Below, one piece after another: positions 8,494 through 17,770 of a DNA stretch of 64,000 nt. How positions within the stretch are numbered: position 1 is the first letter of the stretch; each line of letters begins with the position of its first letter. The position numbers and the translations under genes were made by a program. Source of the stretch: Archangium minus (GTDB lineage Bacteria; Myxococcota; Myxococcia; Myxococcales; Myxococcaceae); contig NZ_CP043494.1 of assembly GCF_044360475.1 (NCBI RefSeq), positions 3,472,001 to 3,536,000 on the forward strand, read 5' to 3'. The notes under the pieces are model-generated. The model was given only the letters and a program-made list of their open reading frames with translations. It made no database searches and was not told the DNA's origin.

Positions 8494-9708
8494 ATGGACC
8501 AGTTCGACCAGAACAAGCAGGCCGCAAAGATTCGTGTCGTCGGCGTCGGTGGCGCTGGCTGTAACGCGGTCAACACGATGATCATGGCGAAGCTTGAGCG
8601 GGTCGACTTCATCGCCGCCAATACGGATGTTCAGGCCTTGGCGGCGAGTAAGGCTCCCGTGCGGTTGCAGATCGGTCAGACCCTGACCAAGGGCCTGGGC
8701 GCCGGCGCCAACCCGGAGATGGGCCGCGAGGCCGCGCTCGAGTCGCGCGATCAGATCGCCTCCATGCTCGAGGGCGCGGACATGGTCTTCGTGACCGCCG
8801 GCATGGGTGGTGGCACCGGGACGGGCGCGGCTCCCATCATCGCGGACATCGCCAAGAGCCTGGGCTGCCTCACGGTGGGCGTGGTCACCAAGCCCTTCCT
8901 CTTCGAGGGCAACAAGCGCCGCAAGCAGGCGGAGCAGGGCCTCGTGGAGCTCAAGGCCGCGGTGGACACCCTCATCACCATCCCCAACCAGCGGCTGCTC
9001 ACGCTCAGCAACGCGCCCATGCCGCTGCTGGAGACCTTCAAGCGCGCCGACGAGGTGCTCCTCAACGCCGTTCAGGGCATCTCCGACCTCATCCAGTACC
9101 ACGGCTACATCAACGTGGACTTCGCCGACGTGAAGACCATCATGAGCGACAAGGGCCTGGCGCTCATGGGCACCGGTCAGTCCTCCGGCGACAAGCGCGC
9201 GCTCAACGCCATGCAGCAGGCCATCTCCAGCCCGCTGCTCGAGGACATCTCCATCGACGGCGCCACCGGCCTGCTCATCAACATCACGGGCGGCCGCGAC
9301 ATGACCCTCCAGGAGGTCAACGAGGCGCTCACGCTGGTGCACGACGCGGCCGATCCGGACGCGGAGATCATCTTCGGCTCGCTCATCGACGACAACATCC
9401 AGGACGAGGTGAAGATCACCATCATCGCCACGGGCTTCGTGTCGCGCGATGCGAAGGTGCGTCAGCCGGCCCCGGTGGTGCAGGTGCCGGTCGTCACCCG
9501 GCCCCCGCCCGTGTCGCTGAATGTGGCGCGCGAGGAAGTGGCCAGTCTGGTGCCCGCCAAGGCTGGTGTTCGATCCATGGCCACGGTGGAGAGCCGCTCG
9601 CTGTCCAACCGCACCGCGGTGGTGAAGGACGCGGCGCTCCCTTTGGACGAGGATCAGTTCGACATCCCCACCTTCCTGCGTCGCCAGGGGCAGACGGAGA
9701 TGCCGTGA
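8494..9708 (+). CDS. ftsZ: Cell division GTPase FtsZ
   Basis: A 404-residue tubulin-like GTPase that forms the division ring. It has the tubulin signature GGGTGTG (105-111), N-terminal GVGGAGCNAVN, T7-loop NVDFADVKTIM, and the C-terminal binding peptide DIPTFLRRQ that contacts FtsA/ZipA-type partners. A linker of about 60 residues lies before that peptide. ATG 8494 has AAGAAGGA upstream; the frame is open to 8443 but the FtsZ N-terminus fits the ATG. No ftsA, ftsQ or mur genes flank it in this window: the neighbours are a GH43-like gene upstream and a convergent small gene downstream. Confidence 0.97.
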   Translation: MDQFDQNKQAAKIRVVGVGGAGCNAVNTMIMAKLERVDFIAANTDVQALAASKAPVRLQIGQTLTKGLGAGANPEMGREAALESRDQIASMLEGADMVFVTAGMGGGTGTGAAPIIADIAKSLGCLTVGVVTKPFLFEGNKRRKQAEQGLVELKAAVDTLITIPNQRLLTLSNAPMPLLETFKRADEVLLNAVQGISDLIQYHGYINVDFADVKTIMSDKGLALMGTGQSSGDKRALNAMQQAISSPLLEDISIDGATGLLINITGGRDMTLQEVNEALTLVHDAADPDAEIIFGSLIDDNIQDEVKITIIATGFVSRDAKVRQPAPVVQVPVVTRPPPVSLNVAREEVASLVPAKAGVRSMATVESRSLSNRTAVVKDAALPLDEDQFDIPTFLRRQGQTEMP

Positions 9709-9748
9709 GGCGAGGGCCCCGGTCCGGAAGGGCTGGGGTCTTGCCGAA

Positions 9749-10132
9749 TTAGCGCCCGGGGAGGCGGGCCACGCTCGCCGCCCGGTGGTGGCGCCCGGAG
9801 AGGGCATCACTGCGCGACATCAGCGTGTCCAGCTCGCGGTAGACCTCGTCGATGCGCTCGGGCAGTCGCGGGGCAGGAACTACGCCGTCGCCGGAGAGCT
9901 GCTCCAGCAGGGCGCTCGCGCGTTGCAGGAGCTGATGGGCTCGGAGCAGGGCCCGGCCGGTGCGGGTCCCCTGGGGCGAGAAGAGGTTTCCTCCTTGGTA
10001 GAGGGCCTCGACTGCCGTGCGGTTGGTGCGAAGGCGCTCGGTGACTCGCGCCCGGTACATCTCCAGTCGCCGCTCATGGCGCGCGCCCTGGAGATCCACC
10101 ACTGTTCCTGTCGTGGAGGGCTTCACGGCCAA
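9749..10132 (-). CDS. Small helical hypothetical protein
   Basis: A 127-residue Arg/Leu-rich protein with no family I recognise. Residues 15-110 are predicted helical by composition (RLEMYRARVTERLRTNR, RALLRAHQLLQRASALLEQL, ERIDEVYRELDTLMSR) and could be a coiled coil. The frame starts at TTG 10132, with GTG at 10126 as an alternative. It converges on ftsZ and is divergent from the biotin carboxylase gene. Codon bias looks normal for a real gene here. Confidence 0.55.
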   Translation of the reverse strand: MAVKPSTTGTVVDLQGARHERRLEMYRARVTERLRTNRTAVEALYQGGNLFSPQGTRTGRALLRAHQLLQRASALLEQLSGDGVVPAPRLPERIDEVYRELDTLMSRSDALSGRHHRAASVARLPGR

Positions 10133-10251
10133 GGACGCTACGCCATTTACCTACATGCCCGCAACTTCCCGGCCGGAGGCACGTTGTCTCCTTGTCAGGT
10201 CGCAGGTGGGGGTTTAGGTTCGCCCGCCTCACAGCGGAGGGGTTGCGGGCC

Positions 10252-11601
10252 ATGTTCAAGAAGCTGCTCATTGCCAACCGGGGTGAGATTTCCCGGCGGA
10301 TCAACACCGTGGCCAAGGGGATGGGAATCTCCACCGTGGCCGTGTACTCGGATGCGGATGCGGAGCTGCCCTTCGTTCGCGAAGCGGACGAGGCGGTGCG
10401 CATCGGGCCCGCCGCCGCCAAGGACAGCTACCTCAACATCTCCGCCATCCTCGAGGCGGCGAAGTCCACCGGCGCGGATGCGGTGCACCCCGGCTACGGC
10501 TTCGTGTCGGAGAACGCGGAGTTCGCCACAGCCTGCAAGGCCGCCGGCATCACCTTCGTGGGTCCGCCGCCCGAGGCCATGCTGCGGATGAAGGACAAGA
10601 GCCAGGCGCGCAAGCTGGTGGCCGCTGCTGGCGTGCCCATCGTCCCTGGCACCGAGGATGTGCTCCCGGACGTGGCCTCCGCGCTGGCCGCCGCCGAGCG
10701 CATTGGCTACCCGGTGCTCTGCAAGGCCGCGGGTGGTGGTGGTGGCATTGGCATGGCCGCGGCGAAGGACGCCGCCGAGCTGGAGAAGGTCTTCCGCCAG
10801 TGCACGGACCGGGCGAAGGCCGCCTTCGGCCGCGAGGGCGTGTACATCGAGCGCTACTTCCCGGCCCCGCGTCACATCGAGGTGCAGATTCTCGGTGACC
10901 ACCACGGCCACCTCATCCACTGCCTGGAGCGCGAGTGCTCCATCCAGCGCCGGCACCAGAAGGTGGTGGAGGAGGCTCCCTCTCCGCTGTTCGCCGACGG
11001 GCGCAACGCGGAGCTGTCTCAGAAGCTCTTCACGGCGGCCATCGCTGCGGCCAAGGCCTTCGGCTACGCCAATGCCGGTACGGTGGAGTTCCTCTACTCG
11101 GACGGCGACATCTACTTCATCGAGATGAACGCCCGGCTCCAGGTGGAGCACCCGGTGACGGAGCTGACCACGGGGTTGGATCTCATCGGCTGGCAGCTGC
11201 GCATCGCCGCTGGCGAGAAGCTCACCGTGAAGCAGGAGGACGTGAAGCGGCGTGGGGCGGCGCTCGAGTTCCGCATCTATGCGGAAGATCCCGTGAAGTT
11301 CTTCCCCTCGCCGGGCCCACTCAAGGTGTACCAGCCGCCCACGGGTGAGGGCGTGCGCCTGGACTCGGGCTACGCCGAGGGCAACACCGTCACGCCGAAC
11401 TACGACCCGATGATTGCCAAGCTCATCGTCTCGGGCGCCACGCGCGCCGAGGCCATCGAGCGCTCCATCCAGGCGCTCCAAAGCTTCCGCGTCGAGGGCA
11501 TCAAGACGAACATCCCCCTGCACCTGCGCATCCTGCAGGATCCGGTCTTCCGCGCGGGAGACCTGAACACGCGCTTCCTGGAGCACCACGCGAAGCCGTA
11601 G
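10252..11601 (+). CDS. Acyl-CoA carboxylase biotin carboxylase subunit
   Basis: A 449-residue biotin carboxylase that carboxylates biotin with ATP and bicarbonate. Motifs: KKLLIANRGEISRRI at the N-terminus, HPGYGFVSENA, the ATP-grasp glycine loop KAAGGGGGIGMA, ERYFPAPRHIEVQ, RECSIQRRHQK, and EMNARLQVEHPVTE. It lacks the extra C-terminal domain of fused alpha subunits, matching the separate carrier gene 42 bp downstream. ATG 10252 fits the family start and has GGAGGGG upstream. Whether it serves acetyl-CoA, propionyl-CoA or methylcrotonyl-CoA cannot be told; no carboxyltransferase subunit is adjacent. Confidence 0.93.
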   Translation: MFKKLLIANRGEISRRINTVAKGMGISTVAVYSDADAELPFVREADEAVRIGPAAAKDSYLNISAILEAAKSTGADAVHPGYGFVSENAEFATACKAAGITFVGPPPEAMLRMKDKSQARKLVAAAGVPIVPGTEDVLPDVASALAAAERIGYPVLCKAAGGGGGIGMAAAKDAAELEKVFRQCTDRAKAAFGREGVYIERYFPAPRHIEVQILGDHHGHLIHCLERECSIQRRHQKVVEEAPSPLFADGRNAELSQKLFTAAIAAAKAFGYANAGTVEFLYSDGDIYFIEMNARLQVEHPVTELTTGLDLIGWQLRIAAGEKLTVKQEDVKRRGAALEFRIYAEDPVKFFPSPGPLKVYQPPTGEGVRLDSGYAEGNTVTPNYDPMIAKLIVSGATRAEAIERSIQALQSFRVEGIKTNIPLHLRILQDPVFRAGDLNTRFLEHHAKP

Positions 11602-11643
11602 TGGGGGACGCACAACACGCAGCATTCCAGGAGGAGCACAGCG

Positions 11644-11856
11644 ATGGCGGACGTGGCGGCGCACATCACCGGGACGGTGTGGAAGATCGAGGTGCAGGTT
11701 GGACAGGCGGTCTCCGCGGGGGACACGCTCGTCATCCTCGAATCCATGAAGATGGAGATGCCGGTCGAGGCGCCTGAAGGCGGCACGGTGAAGGAGATCC
11801 GCTGCAAGGAGTCCCAGCCGGTGAACGAGGGCGACGTCCTCGTGGTGCTCGGGTAG
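11644..11856 (+). CDS. Biotinyl/lipoyl carrier protein of an acyl-CoA carboxylase
   Basis: A 70-residue single-domain carrier with the biotinylation motif ESMKMEMP, modified lysine Lys36. The ESMKMEM form is typical of propionyl/methylcrotonyl-type carboxylases. It follows the biotin carboxylase by 42 bp with AGGAG before the ATG and is 15 bp ahead of the enoyl-CoA hydratase, so the three are probably co-transcribed. It would shuttle carboxybiotin from the carboxylase to a carboxyltransferase encoded elsewhere. Confidence 0.92.
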   Translation: MADVAAHITGTVWKIEVQVGQAVSAGDTLVILESMKMEMPVEAPEGGTVKEIRCKESQPVNEGDVLVVLG

Positions 11857-11871
11857 AGCGGGACGCGCGCA

Positions 11872-12645
11872 GTGCAGCCTTCCTCCCTGCTCGTCGAGGA
11901 CCGGGACGACGGTGTCCGGGTCCTCACCCTGTCCAACCCGGCGCGGCGCAACGCGCTCGACGACAGCCAGGTGGCCCGGCTGGACGAGGCGCTGGCCTCG
12001 GCTCCCGGCAAGGTGCGCGCTGTGCTCATCCGGGGAGCGGGAGGGACCTTCTGCTCGGGTTATGACCTGAACCTGCTGGCGGCGCCCACCGAGGACCGCC
12101 TGCCGGATGACGCGCTGATGGCGTGCTTCTCTCGGCTGGAGTCACTCCCGCTGCCCAGCGTCGCGCTGGTGCAGGGGTGGGCCTTTGGAGCAGGCTTCGA
12201 TTTGGCGGCCGCGTGTGACTTCCGGGTGGGCGCGGAAGACGTCGTCTTCAGCATGCCCCCGGCGCGGCTGGGCATCGTCTACTCGCCGGACGGGCTGACG
12301 CGTGCGGCCCGGCTGGTGGGCGTGGCCCGCGCGAAGAACCTCTTCCTCACCGCACGGCGACTGGACGGCGAGGAGGCGCTGGCCTGGGGCCTGTTGGACG
12401 AGTGCCTCCCGGCTGCGGACGCCGAGACGCGCGCCCTGGAGCTGTGCCGGACGCTCGCCGCACAGGCTCCGTTGGCGGTGGCGGGGATGAAGGAGACCTT
12501 CCGGTTGCTCACGCGGGCGGCGCTGTCCGACGCGGAGCGGGCGCACCTGCGAGAGGTGCGGGCCCGGGCCTTCGCCAGCGAGGACGCCCGAGAGGGCAGG
12601 GCGGCGTTCCTGGAGAAACGCACGCCCCGGTTCCGCGGCCAGTGA
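11872..12645 (+). CDS. Enoyl-CoA hydratase/isomerase family protein
   Basis: A 257-residue crotonase-fold protein starting at GTG 11872. Oxyanion-hole segments are GGTFCSGYDLNLL and WAFGAGFDLAAACDFRVG; PPARLGIVYSPDG and EALAWGLLDECLP follow in the expected order. The family hydrates or isomerises acyl-CoA esters. Its place behind a biotin carboxylase and carrier suggests branched-chain amino acid or acyl-CoA catabolism, for example a methylglutaconyl-CoA hydratase-like step, but this is inference. Confidence 0.88.
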   Translation: MQPSSLLVEDRDDGVRVLTLSNPARRNALDDSQVARLDEALASAPGKVRAVLIRGAGGTFCSGYDLNLLAAPTEDRLPDDALMACFSRLESLPLPSVALVQGWAFGAGFDLAAACDFRVGAEDVVFSMPPARLGIVYSPDGLTRAARLVGVARAKNLFLTARRLDGEEALAWGLLDECLPAADAETRALELCRTLAAQAPLAVAGMKETFRLLTRAALSDAERAHLREVRARAFASEDAREGRAAFLEKRTPRFRGQ

Positions 12646-12666
12646 GACGGGCCGCCCCCTGACGGC

Positions 12667-13260
<594 letters not shown>

Positions 13261-13347
13261 GAATCTTCTCCTCGTGTGAGGGGTGGAGGCCAGCAGCCTG
13301 GGAAACCGCGCACGCCATGGGGGTGACGTCCGCGGCACTCTTCCGGG

Positions 13348-15126
13348 CTACTTGCCACCTCCCGGTTGTTTCTGACTCTTCTCGTAGTCGGCAACCAGCT
13401 TCTTGACGCCAGGGGCCATCTCATGGTCGGGCGCAAGCCGTAGGAACTCGCGGTAGTACTGCGCGCCTTCGTCCGGACGCTTGCGCCGGGCCACCGTCGC
13501 GCCCAGTGCGAGGTAGCAGGGGGCGTAGGTGGGCTCGATGGTGATGCACTTCTTCAGGACGGACTCGGCCTCGGGGAGCTGCTGCTTGCGCACCAGCGTG
13601 ACGCCGTCGTCGTAGAGCTGCTTGGCCTGCTGCTCCGCCGAGGGGCGGCGCGCCGTGGCGGTCCCCGTGGTGCCCGTGCCACTCGCGGGAGGCTTGCTGG
13701 TGCCGGGCTTCTCCGACGAATCCAGCGCGGCCTCCACCTTCTCCTTGAGGGCGGTGTGCTCATCCGCGAAGGCGAGCGTACCCTCGGCGGCCTCGAGGTA
13801 CTTCTGGGCCTCTTGGAGCCGGTTCGCGTCGAACTCCTTCTGCGCCAGGTCGAGGTTGTGCTTCGACTCCTGCTCGGCCTGGGCCTGCTTCAGCAACTCC
13901 TCGGCCTCGGTGGGGCGCTGGCCCTTGGCGTCCTGGATGGACTCGAGCGTGTCCACCGCCGTGTCGAAGTCACGCGCGTCGATGGCAGCCCGGGCGCTCT
14001 GGAGCTTCTCCTCGAGCGAGAGGGTGGGCTGGGAGGGCTGCTTCTCCGTGCCGGGCGTTTGCGCCTGTGCCGGGTTGGACGGCTTGTTCACCGCGACTGG
14101 CTGGGGCGGGACAGGGGCCGCGGGGGTCTGGCCAAACAGGAACCAGGCAGCGCCTCCGCCCACACCGAGCAGGACGCAGGCCACGAGGGTCAACATGAGC
14201 CCCTTCTTCGAGCCCTTGGCGGTCCCCTCGTGCGTCAGCCCCTCGGCGCTCTGGCCCGGGGCGATGAAGCGCAGCTTCACGTGGCCCAGCTCGATGAGGT
14301 CTCCGTGCGAGAGCGGCGCCTGCGCGTAGCTCTCACCGTTGACGGCCATGCCGTTGGCCGACTGCATGTCGATGATGCGCCACTCGCCGGATTCCTCGCG
14401 GACGATCTTGGCGTGCGTGCGCGACAGCGAGCGGTGGTCGATGGTGATGTCGTTGTCGTCGGTGCGACCGATCCGCACCTCTGTGCGGAGGCAGGCGAAC
14501 TCCTGCCCCTTGAGCTCGGCGCTCACCACCAACAGATGGGGGGCCTCCGACGCGTCCACAGGCGACACCTTGCGGGGCCGGTTCATCTCCACCTGATCCA
14601 TCCGGATCACCGCGGTGGAGTTGCGGCGCAGATCCGCCGGGGTAGGTGTGGGCGCCTCGTCCTCGTCCTCGTCCTCCTCCTCATGATGCTGGGCGGGGAG
14701 GTCCGTCTCCGTCGGGGAGGGCTTGGCCTGGAGCTCGTCCAGGGCGGCCTGGAGGGCAGCCGCGGGCAGCCGGATGGTGGGCGCGCCCACCTGGGGCTGA
14801 GGTTGAGGCGGCGGCTGGGGTGGGGGCTGGGCGGCGGCCTCGCGCTGCACGGCCAGATCGTAGTCGCCGATCTGGATGAGGTCTCCGTCTGCGATCTGGG
14901 CCTGCCCCTGGATGCGCTCACCGTTGATGCGCACCCCGTTGTAGCTGCCCAGGTCCTCCACCAGCACGTGCCCGTTCTGGCGTACCAGGCGTGCATGGCG
15001 ACGCGACACGTTTCGCTCGGTCAGGCGGATGGTGTTTCCCTCCTGACGACCGATCGTGATCTCGTCCCGCACGAAGGGGACGACAGTCTTTCGCCCTTCG
15101 TCGTCTTCGATGATGAGCTTCAGCAC
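13348..15126 (-). CDS. Double-FHA, transmembrane, TPR protein
   Basis: 592 residues from GTG 15126 (AAGGGG upstream). FHA domain 1 spans 1-95 (IGR 25-27, SRRH 41-44, SYNG 62-65). A Pro/Gln-rich and then acidic linker (EEEDEDEDE) follows. FHA domain 2 spans about 197-290 (IGR 219-221, SRTH 235-238, NGMAVNG 258-264). One transmembrane helix lies at 309-331, then a Pro-rich spacer and TPR-like helices at 370-470 and 505-575. FHA domains bind phosphothreonine, so this is a membrane adaptor likely reading Ser/Thr kinase signals and presenting TPRs on the other face. The partner is unknown. The frame is open far upstream, but the FHA domain starts at this GTG. Confidence 0.88.
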   Translation of the reverse strand: MLKLIIEDDEGRKTVVPFVRDEITIGRQEGNTIRLTERNVSRRHARLVRQNGHVLVEDLGSYNGVRINGERIQGQAQIADGDLIQIGDYDLAVQREAAAQPPPQPPPQPQPQVGAPTIRLPAAALQAALDELQAKPSPTETDLPAQHHEEEDEDEDEAPTPTPADLRRNSTAVIRMDQVEMNRPRKVSPVDASEAPHLLVVSAELKGQEFACLRTEVRIGRTDDNDITIDHRSLSRTHAKIVREESGEWRIIDMQSANGMAVNGESYAQAPLSHGDLIELGHVKLRFIAPGQSAEGLTHEGTAKGSKKGLMLTLVACVLLGVGGGAAWFLFGQTPAAPVPPQPVAVNKPSNPAQAQTPGTEKQPSQPTLSLEEKLQSARAAIDARDFDTAVDTLESIQDAKGQRPTEAEELLKQAQAEQESKHNLDLAQKEFDANRLQEAQKYLEAAEGTLAFADEHTALKEKVEAALDSSEKPGTSKPPASGTGTTGTATARRPSAEQQAKQLYDDGVTLVRKQQLPEAESVLKKCITIEPTYAPCYLALGATVARRKRPDEGAQYYREFLRLAPDHEMAPGVKKLVADYEKSQKQPGGGK

Positions 15127-15323
15127 GGGTTGGGTCCCCTTACAGCTATAGCAGAACGCCCCCGAGCATCTCAAGAAGGGCATCCACCCCAAATGACAGG
15201 GCTTTTCCCGCAGGAAGGAGCCTGGGGGGGTCGGTTGTCTATCGGACAGATGGCCGCGAGCCCGAGCAGGACCCCCGCATATAAGGAGGACCTGACGGGG
15301 GCGGAGTGATGCTGCCCACCTCC

Positions 15324-15356
15324 AGGGTGGTACCAGAAGCAGGGTGGTACCAGAAG
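15324..15356. repeat. Short tandem duplication
   Basis: A 16-17 bp unit beginning AGGGTGGTACCAG occurs twice head to tail (15324-15340 and 15341-15356) in the 290-bp gap between the exported-protein gene and the FHA gene. It is upstream of the FHA gene. No function is evident, and nothing else in that gap is recognised. Confidence 0.7.
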
Positions 15357-15416
15357 GCGTGGGATGAAGTGCGCACCAGGCGAGCGGTGATGCGCCGGGT
15401 CGCTCCCCGGAGGGGC

Positions 15417-16289
15417 TTACCGCGCGCTCCCGGCCCTCAGCGTGAGCCCCAGGCTGAGGCTCCAGTCGTCCTTCTGGGCGATGCCCGCATCCGCGTGCAC
15501 GTACGCCCCGGAGAGCCTCAGCCACACCGGTTGAGCGTTGACCGCGATCAGGAGTCGCTCGACGCTTGCCTCCTCGCGGGCCCGCAGGCGCATCTCGCCA
15601 TCGAAGCCCAACGTCCATCCGGCGAGGACCGTGGCGCGTGTCACCCAGTGTCCGTCCTCCGTCTCGTAGCCCGCATCGAGCAGGAGCGTGGTGAAGGGGG
15701 ACAGCTCGTGCACCATCCCTTCGCGCGAGTGTCGCAGCGTGTGGCTCGCCGCGGGCCCCAGGCCGAGCCACACCCGCGTCGTCGGAGAGCGCACGGGGTC
15801 CAACAACAGCGCGGCACGCCCCGTCTCCAGCGTCCATCCCGGCCCCTCCCAGACGCGTCGTTCGTAGTGGCCCAGGCGCAGCGCGAGCGAGAGGTCGAAG
15901 GGGAAGGGGATGCGCACGGGACGCGTGGCAGGAACGAGGATGAAGCCCTCCTCCAGGTGGCGGCGCAGGGTGCCCTCGTAGAGGGTGGTGGTGAGACTGC
16001 GTCGAGGGGTGCCACTCCGGGCTTCCGTGGTGAGCAGTCGGTGGGTGTTGAGCCAGGGCGTGCCTTTGCTGCGGCTGGTCCGCGAAGTGCGCAGCAGGAT
16101 GCCGACACGGAACTCGGGCGCGGCCTCTCCGCCTTGAAGGAGTCCCCCCACACCGACGAGCAGCCCATTGCCCGGATCGAAGCAGATGGGAAAGGGCTCA
16201 CCGGCCTCGTCCCAGCGGGTGCACGCCTCCGCCGCCTCCTCCTCCGCGGGGGCACTGGCGAGCAGCAGGGCGAGTGCGAGTGCGAGCAT
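15417..16289 (-). CDS. Exported hypothetical protein, tandem paralogue of its upstream neighbour
   Basis: A 290-residue protein from ATG 16289 with AAGGAGGG upstream. Residues 1-15 are a hydrophobic signal (MLALALALLLASAPA). The body has alternating hydrophobic strands such as LLIAVNAQPVWLRLSG and DWSLSLGLTLRAG, suggesting a beta-rich outer-membrane or periplasmic protein. It shares segment order with the protein from 16301-17542: GF/YxxVPA, FDLxxxxxLG, ExLLxAxNxQPxxLxLxG and a terminal SLxxGLxxxxxA. No named family is recognised. Confidence 0.75.
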   Translation of the reverse strand: MLALALALLLASAPAEEEAAEACTRWDEAGEPFPICFDPGNGLLVGVGGLLQGGEAAPEFRVGILLRTSRTSRSKGTPWLNTHRLLTTEARSGTPRRSLTTTLYEGTLRRHLEEGFILVPATRPVRIPFPFDLSLALRLGHYERRVWEGPGWTLETGRAALLLDPVRSPTTRVWLGLGPAASHTLRHSREGMVHELSPFTTLLLDAGYETEDGHWVTRATVLAGWTLGFDGEMRLRAREEASVERLLIAVNAQPVWLRLSGAYVHADAGIAQKDDWSLSLGLTLRAGSAR

Positions 16290-16300
16290 CCCGGCCCTCC

Positions 16301-17542
16301 TTAGCGAGAGGTCGCCACAGGCGCGGAGCGGCGGGCGGGTGCCCACAGCGAGAAGCGCAGTCCCGTGTGGACGGACCACTCCCAGACGGGAGGCACGTCC
16401 ACGAGGTCACTCCGCCACTGGCCACGCCCATCGAGCACGAGGCTCAAGGGTTGGTCGTTGATGGCCAGGAGGATGAGCTCGTAGCCAGCGCGCACTCGCA
16501 GCCGCTCCGGCTCGGGTGGGCGTCCGTCCACCTCATGGCCGAGGAAGAGCTTCTCCGCCTCGGCGCTGAAGGTGAGGTGGTGGAAGCCGTTTGCATCGAG
16601 GGTGAAGTCGCCCTCGAAGGCGGCGCCGGGGACGAGCATGAAGAAGTGGTGGGTGCGGTCGTACTCCACCGAGGGACCCGCGCGCACGCGCACATACGAG
16701 GAGAGCTCCCTCGAGTGCCACAGGTCCAACGTCAGGTGCCCGGCGATGAAGGTGTAGAAGACGGCCTCCGTGCCCGCGCGGCGGATCGTCTCCAGGCGAA
16801 GCACCTCCAGCCACGTGCCCATGTCGAAGGTGAAGTCATGGCGGCGGGGCTCGCCGAGGAAGGTGGTCACCCGGATGAGCGGTGAGTCCTGCCAGACGTT
16901 GTTGTCGTAGCGCAGCAGCGTGGCCTCGAGCGACGACTGCTGTCCGAGGATCAGCTCCGTGTCGAGCCAGGTGAGGCGGTGCAGTCGCTTCTCGCCCCGA
17001 GGGAACTCATTGACGATGCCGAAGTCCACTCGGCCTCGTGACAGGGTGCGCTCTTCGCCCTCGCGCCATAGGGGCGCCCACGCTCCACCCAGCCAGACGC
17101 GCCGGTGCAGGTCGAAGTTGAACTGCATCACCCGGCCGCGCTCGTCGCGGTACCAGCCGGGAGGCGTCTCGGCGATGGCGGGTACGAAGGTGTAGCCCTC
17201 CGCCACACGCTCGTGGATGTACTCGGGGCTCTCATGGCAGGACGAGACGCGCTCGAGGGGTCGGTTGCTCTCCGAGCCATCTGCATCCAGTTCATGCGTG
17301 GGGGCGGCGAGACAGCGTCGGGTCATCGCATCGCACTGCACCCGGTACTGGCCCGAGGGCACCTGGGGAGTGGGGTTGAGTGAGGCACAGACGGCGTGCT
17401 CCCCCTGGCGCATGACGGGCAGGGGGGACTCCGGGGCAGCGAGCGCCGCAGTGTCCTGCGTGGGGGCTGGCTGGACCTCTCCCGGTGCCTCGGGGTCTCC
17501 GGTCTGGGAGAGCAGGAGAACGAGGAGCGCGGCAGTCATCAT
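16301..17542 (-). CDS. Exported hypothetical protein, tandem paralogue
   Basis: A 413-residue protein from ATG 17542 (GGGAGG upstream), with signal MMTAALLVLLLSQTG, then a Cys-containing N-terminal region absent from its partner and a C-terminal domain matching the downstream gene 11 bp away. Segments such as EGYTFVPAIAE, FNFDLHRRVWLG, HLTLDLWHSREL and ELILLAINDQPLSLVLDG point to a membrane beta-structure. The two genes are almost certainly co-transcribed duplicates. Function is unknown. Confidence 0.75.
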   Translation of the reverse strand: MMTAALLVLLLSQTGDPEAPGEVQPAPTQDTAALAAPESPLPVMRQGEHAVCASLNPTPQVPSGQYRVQCDAMTRRCLAAPTHELDADGSESNRPLERVSSCHESPEYIHERVAEGYTFVPAIAETPPGWYRDERGRVMQFNFDLHRRVWLGGAWAPLWREGEERTLSRGRVDFGIVNEFPRGEKRLHRLTWLDTELILGQQSSLEATLLRYDNNVWQDSPLIRVTTFLGEPRRHDFTFDMGTWLEVLRLETIRRAGTEAVFYTFIAGHLTLDLWHSRELSSYVRVRAGPSVEYDRTHHFFMLVPGAAFEGDFTLDANGFHHLTFSAEAEKLFLGHEVDGRPPEPERLRVRAGYELILLAINDQPLSLVLDGRGQWRSDLVDVPPVWEWSVHTGLRFSLWAPARRSAPVATSR

Positions 17543-17770
17543 GTGCTGGGCCTCCCAGGGGCCCCGCTGTGTGCGGGGAGGGTTGGGCCCGCTGGGTTCA
17601 AGACACATGCCCTCGCTTGGAGACCGAGCCAGCAGGGAGTCGGTGTGCAGACAGGTGTGCAGTTCCGGGCACGATGCGCGGCAGACTGCACGGCGTCAGG
17701 CTCTGGCGGAGGTCGACCGGAGCGGGAGGCAGGGATATAAGGCCGCGACCCACGCCAGGAGCGTGGGCCC

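Noticed and set aside
8296..9810. 504-codon minus-strand frame opposite ftsZ
   Set aside because: His/Val/Arg-rich shadow translation; ftsZ is unmistakable on the other strand.
10195..11664. 489-codon minus-strand frame opposite the biotin carboxylase
   Set aside because: Shadow of the carboxylase gene with no family resemblance.
14650..14700. GAGGACGAG-type short repeat in the FHA gene as a possible CRISPR-like array
   Set aside because: It encodes the acidic Asp/Glu linker of the protein and has no spacers.
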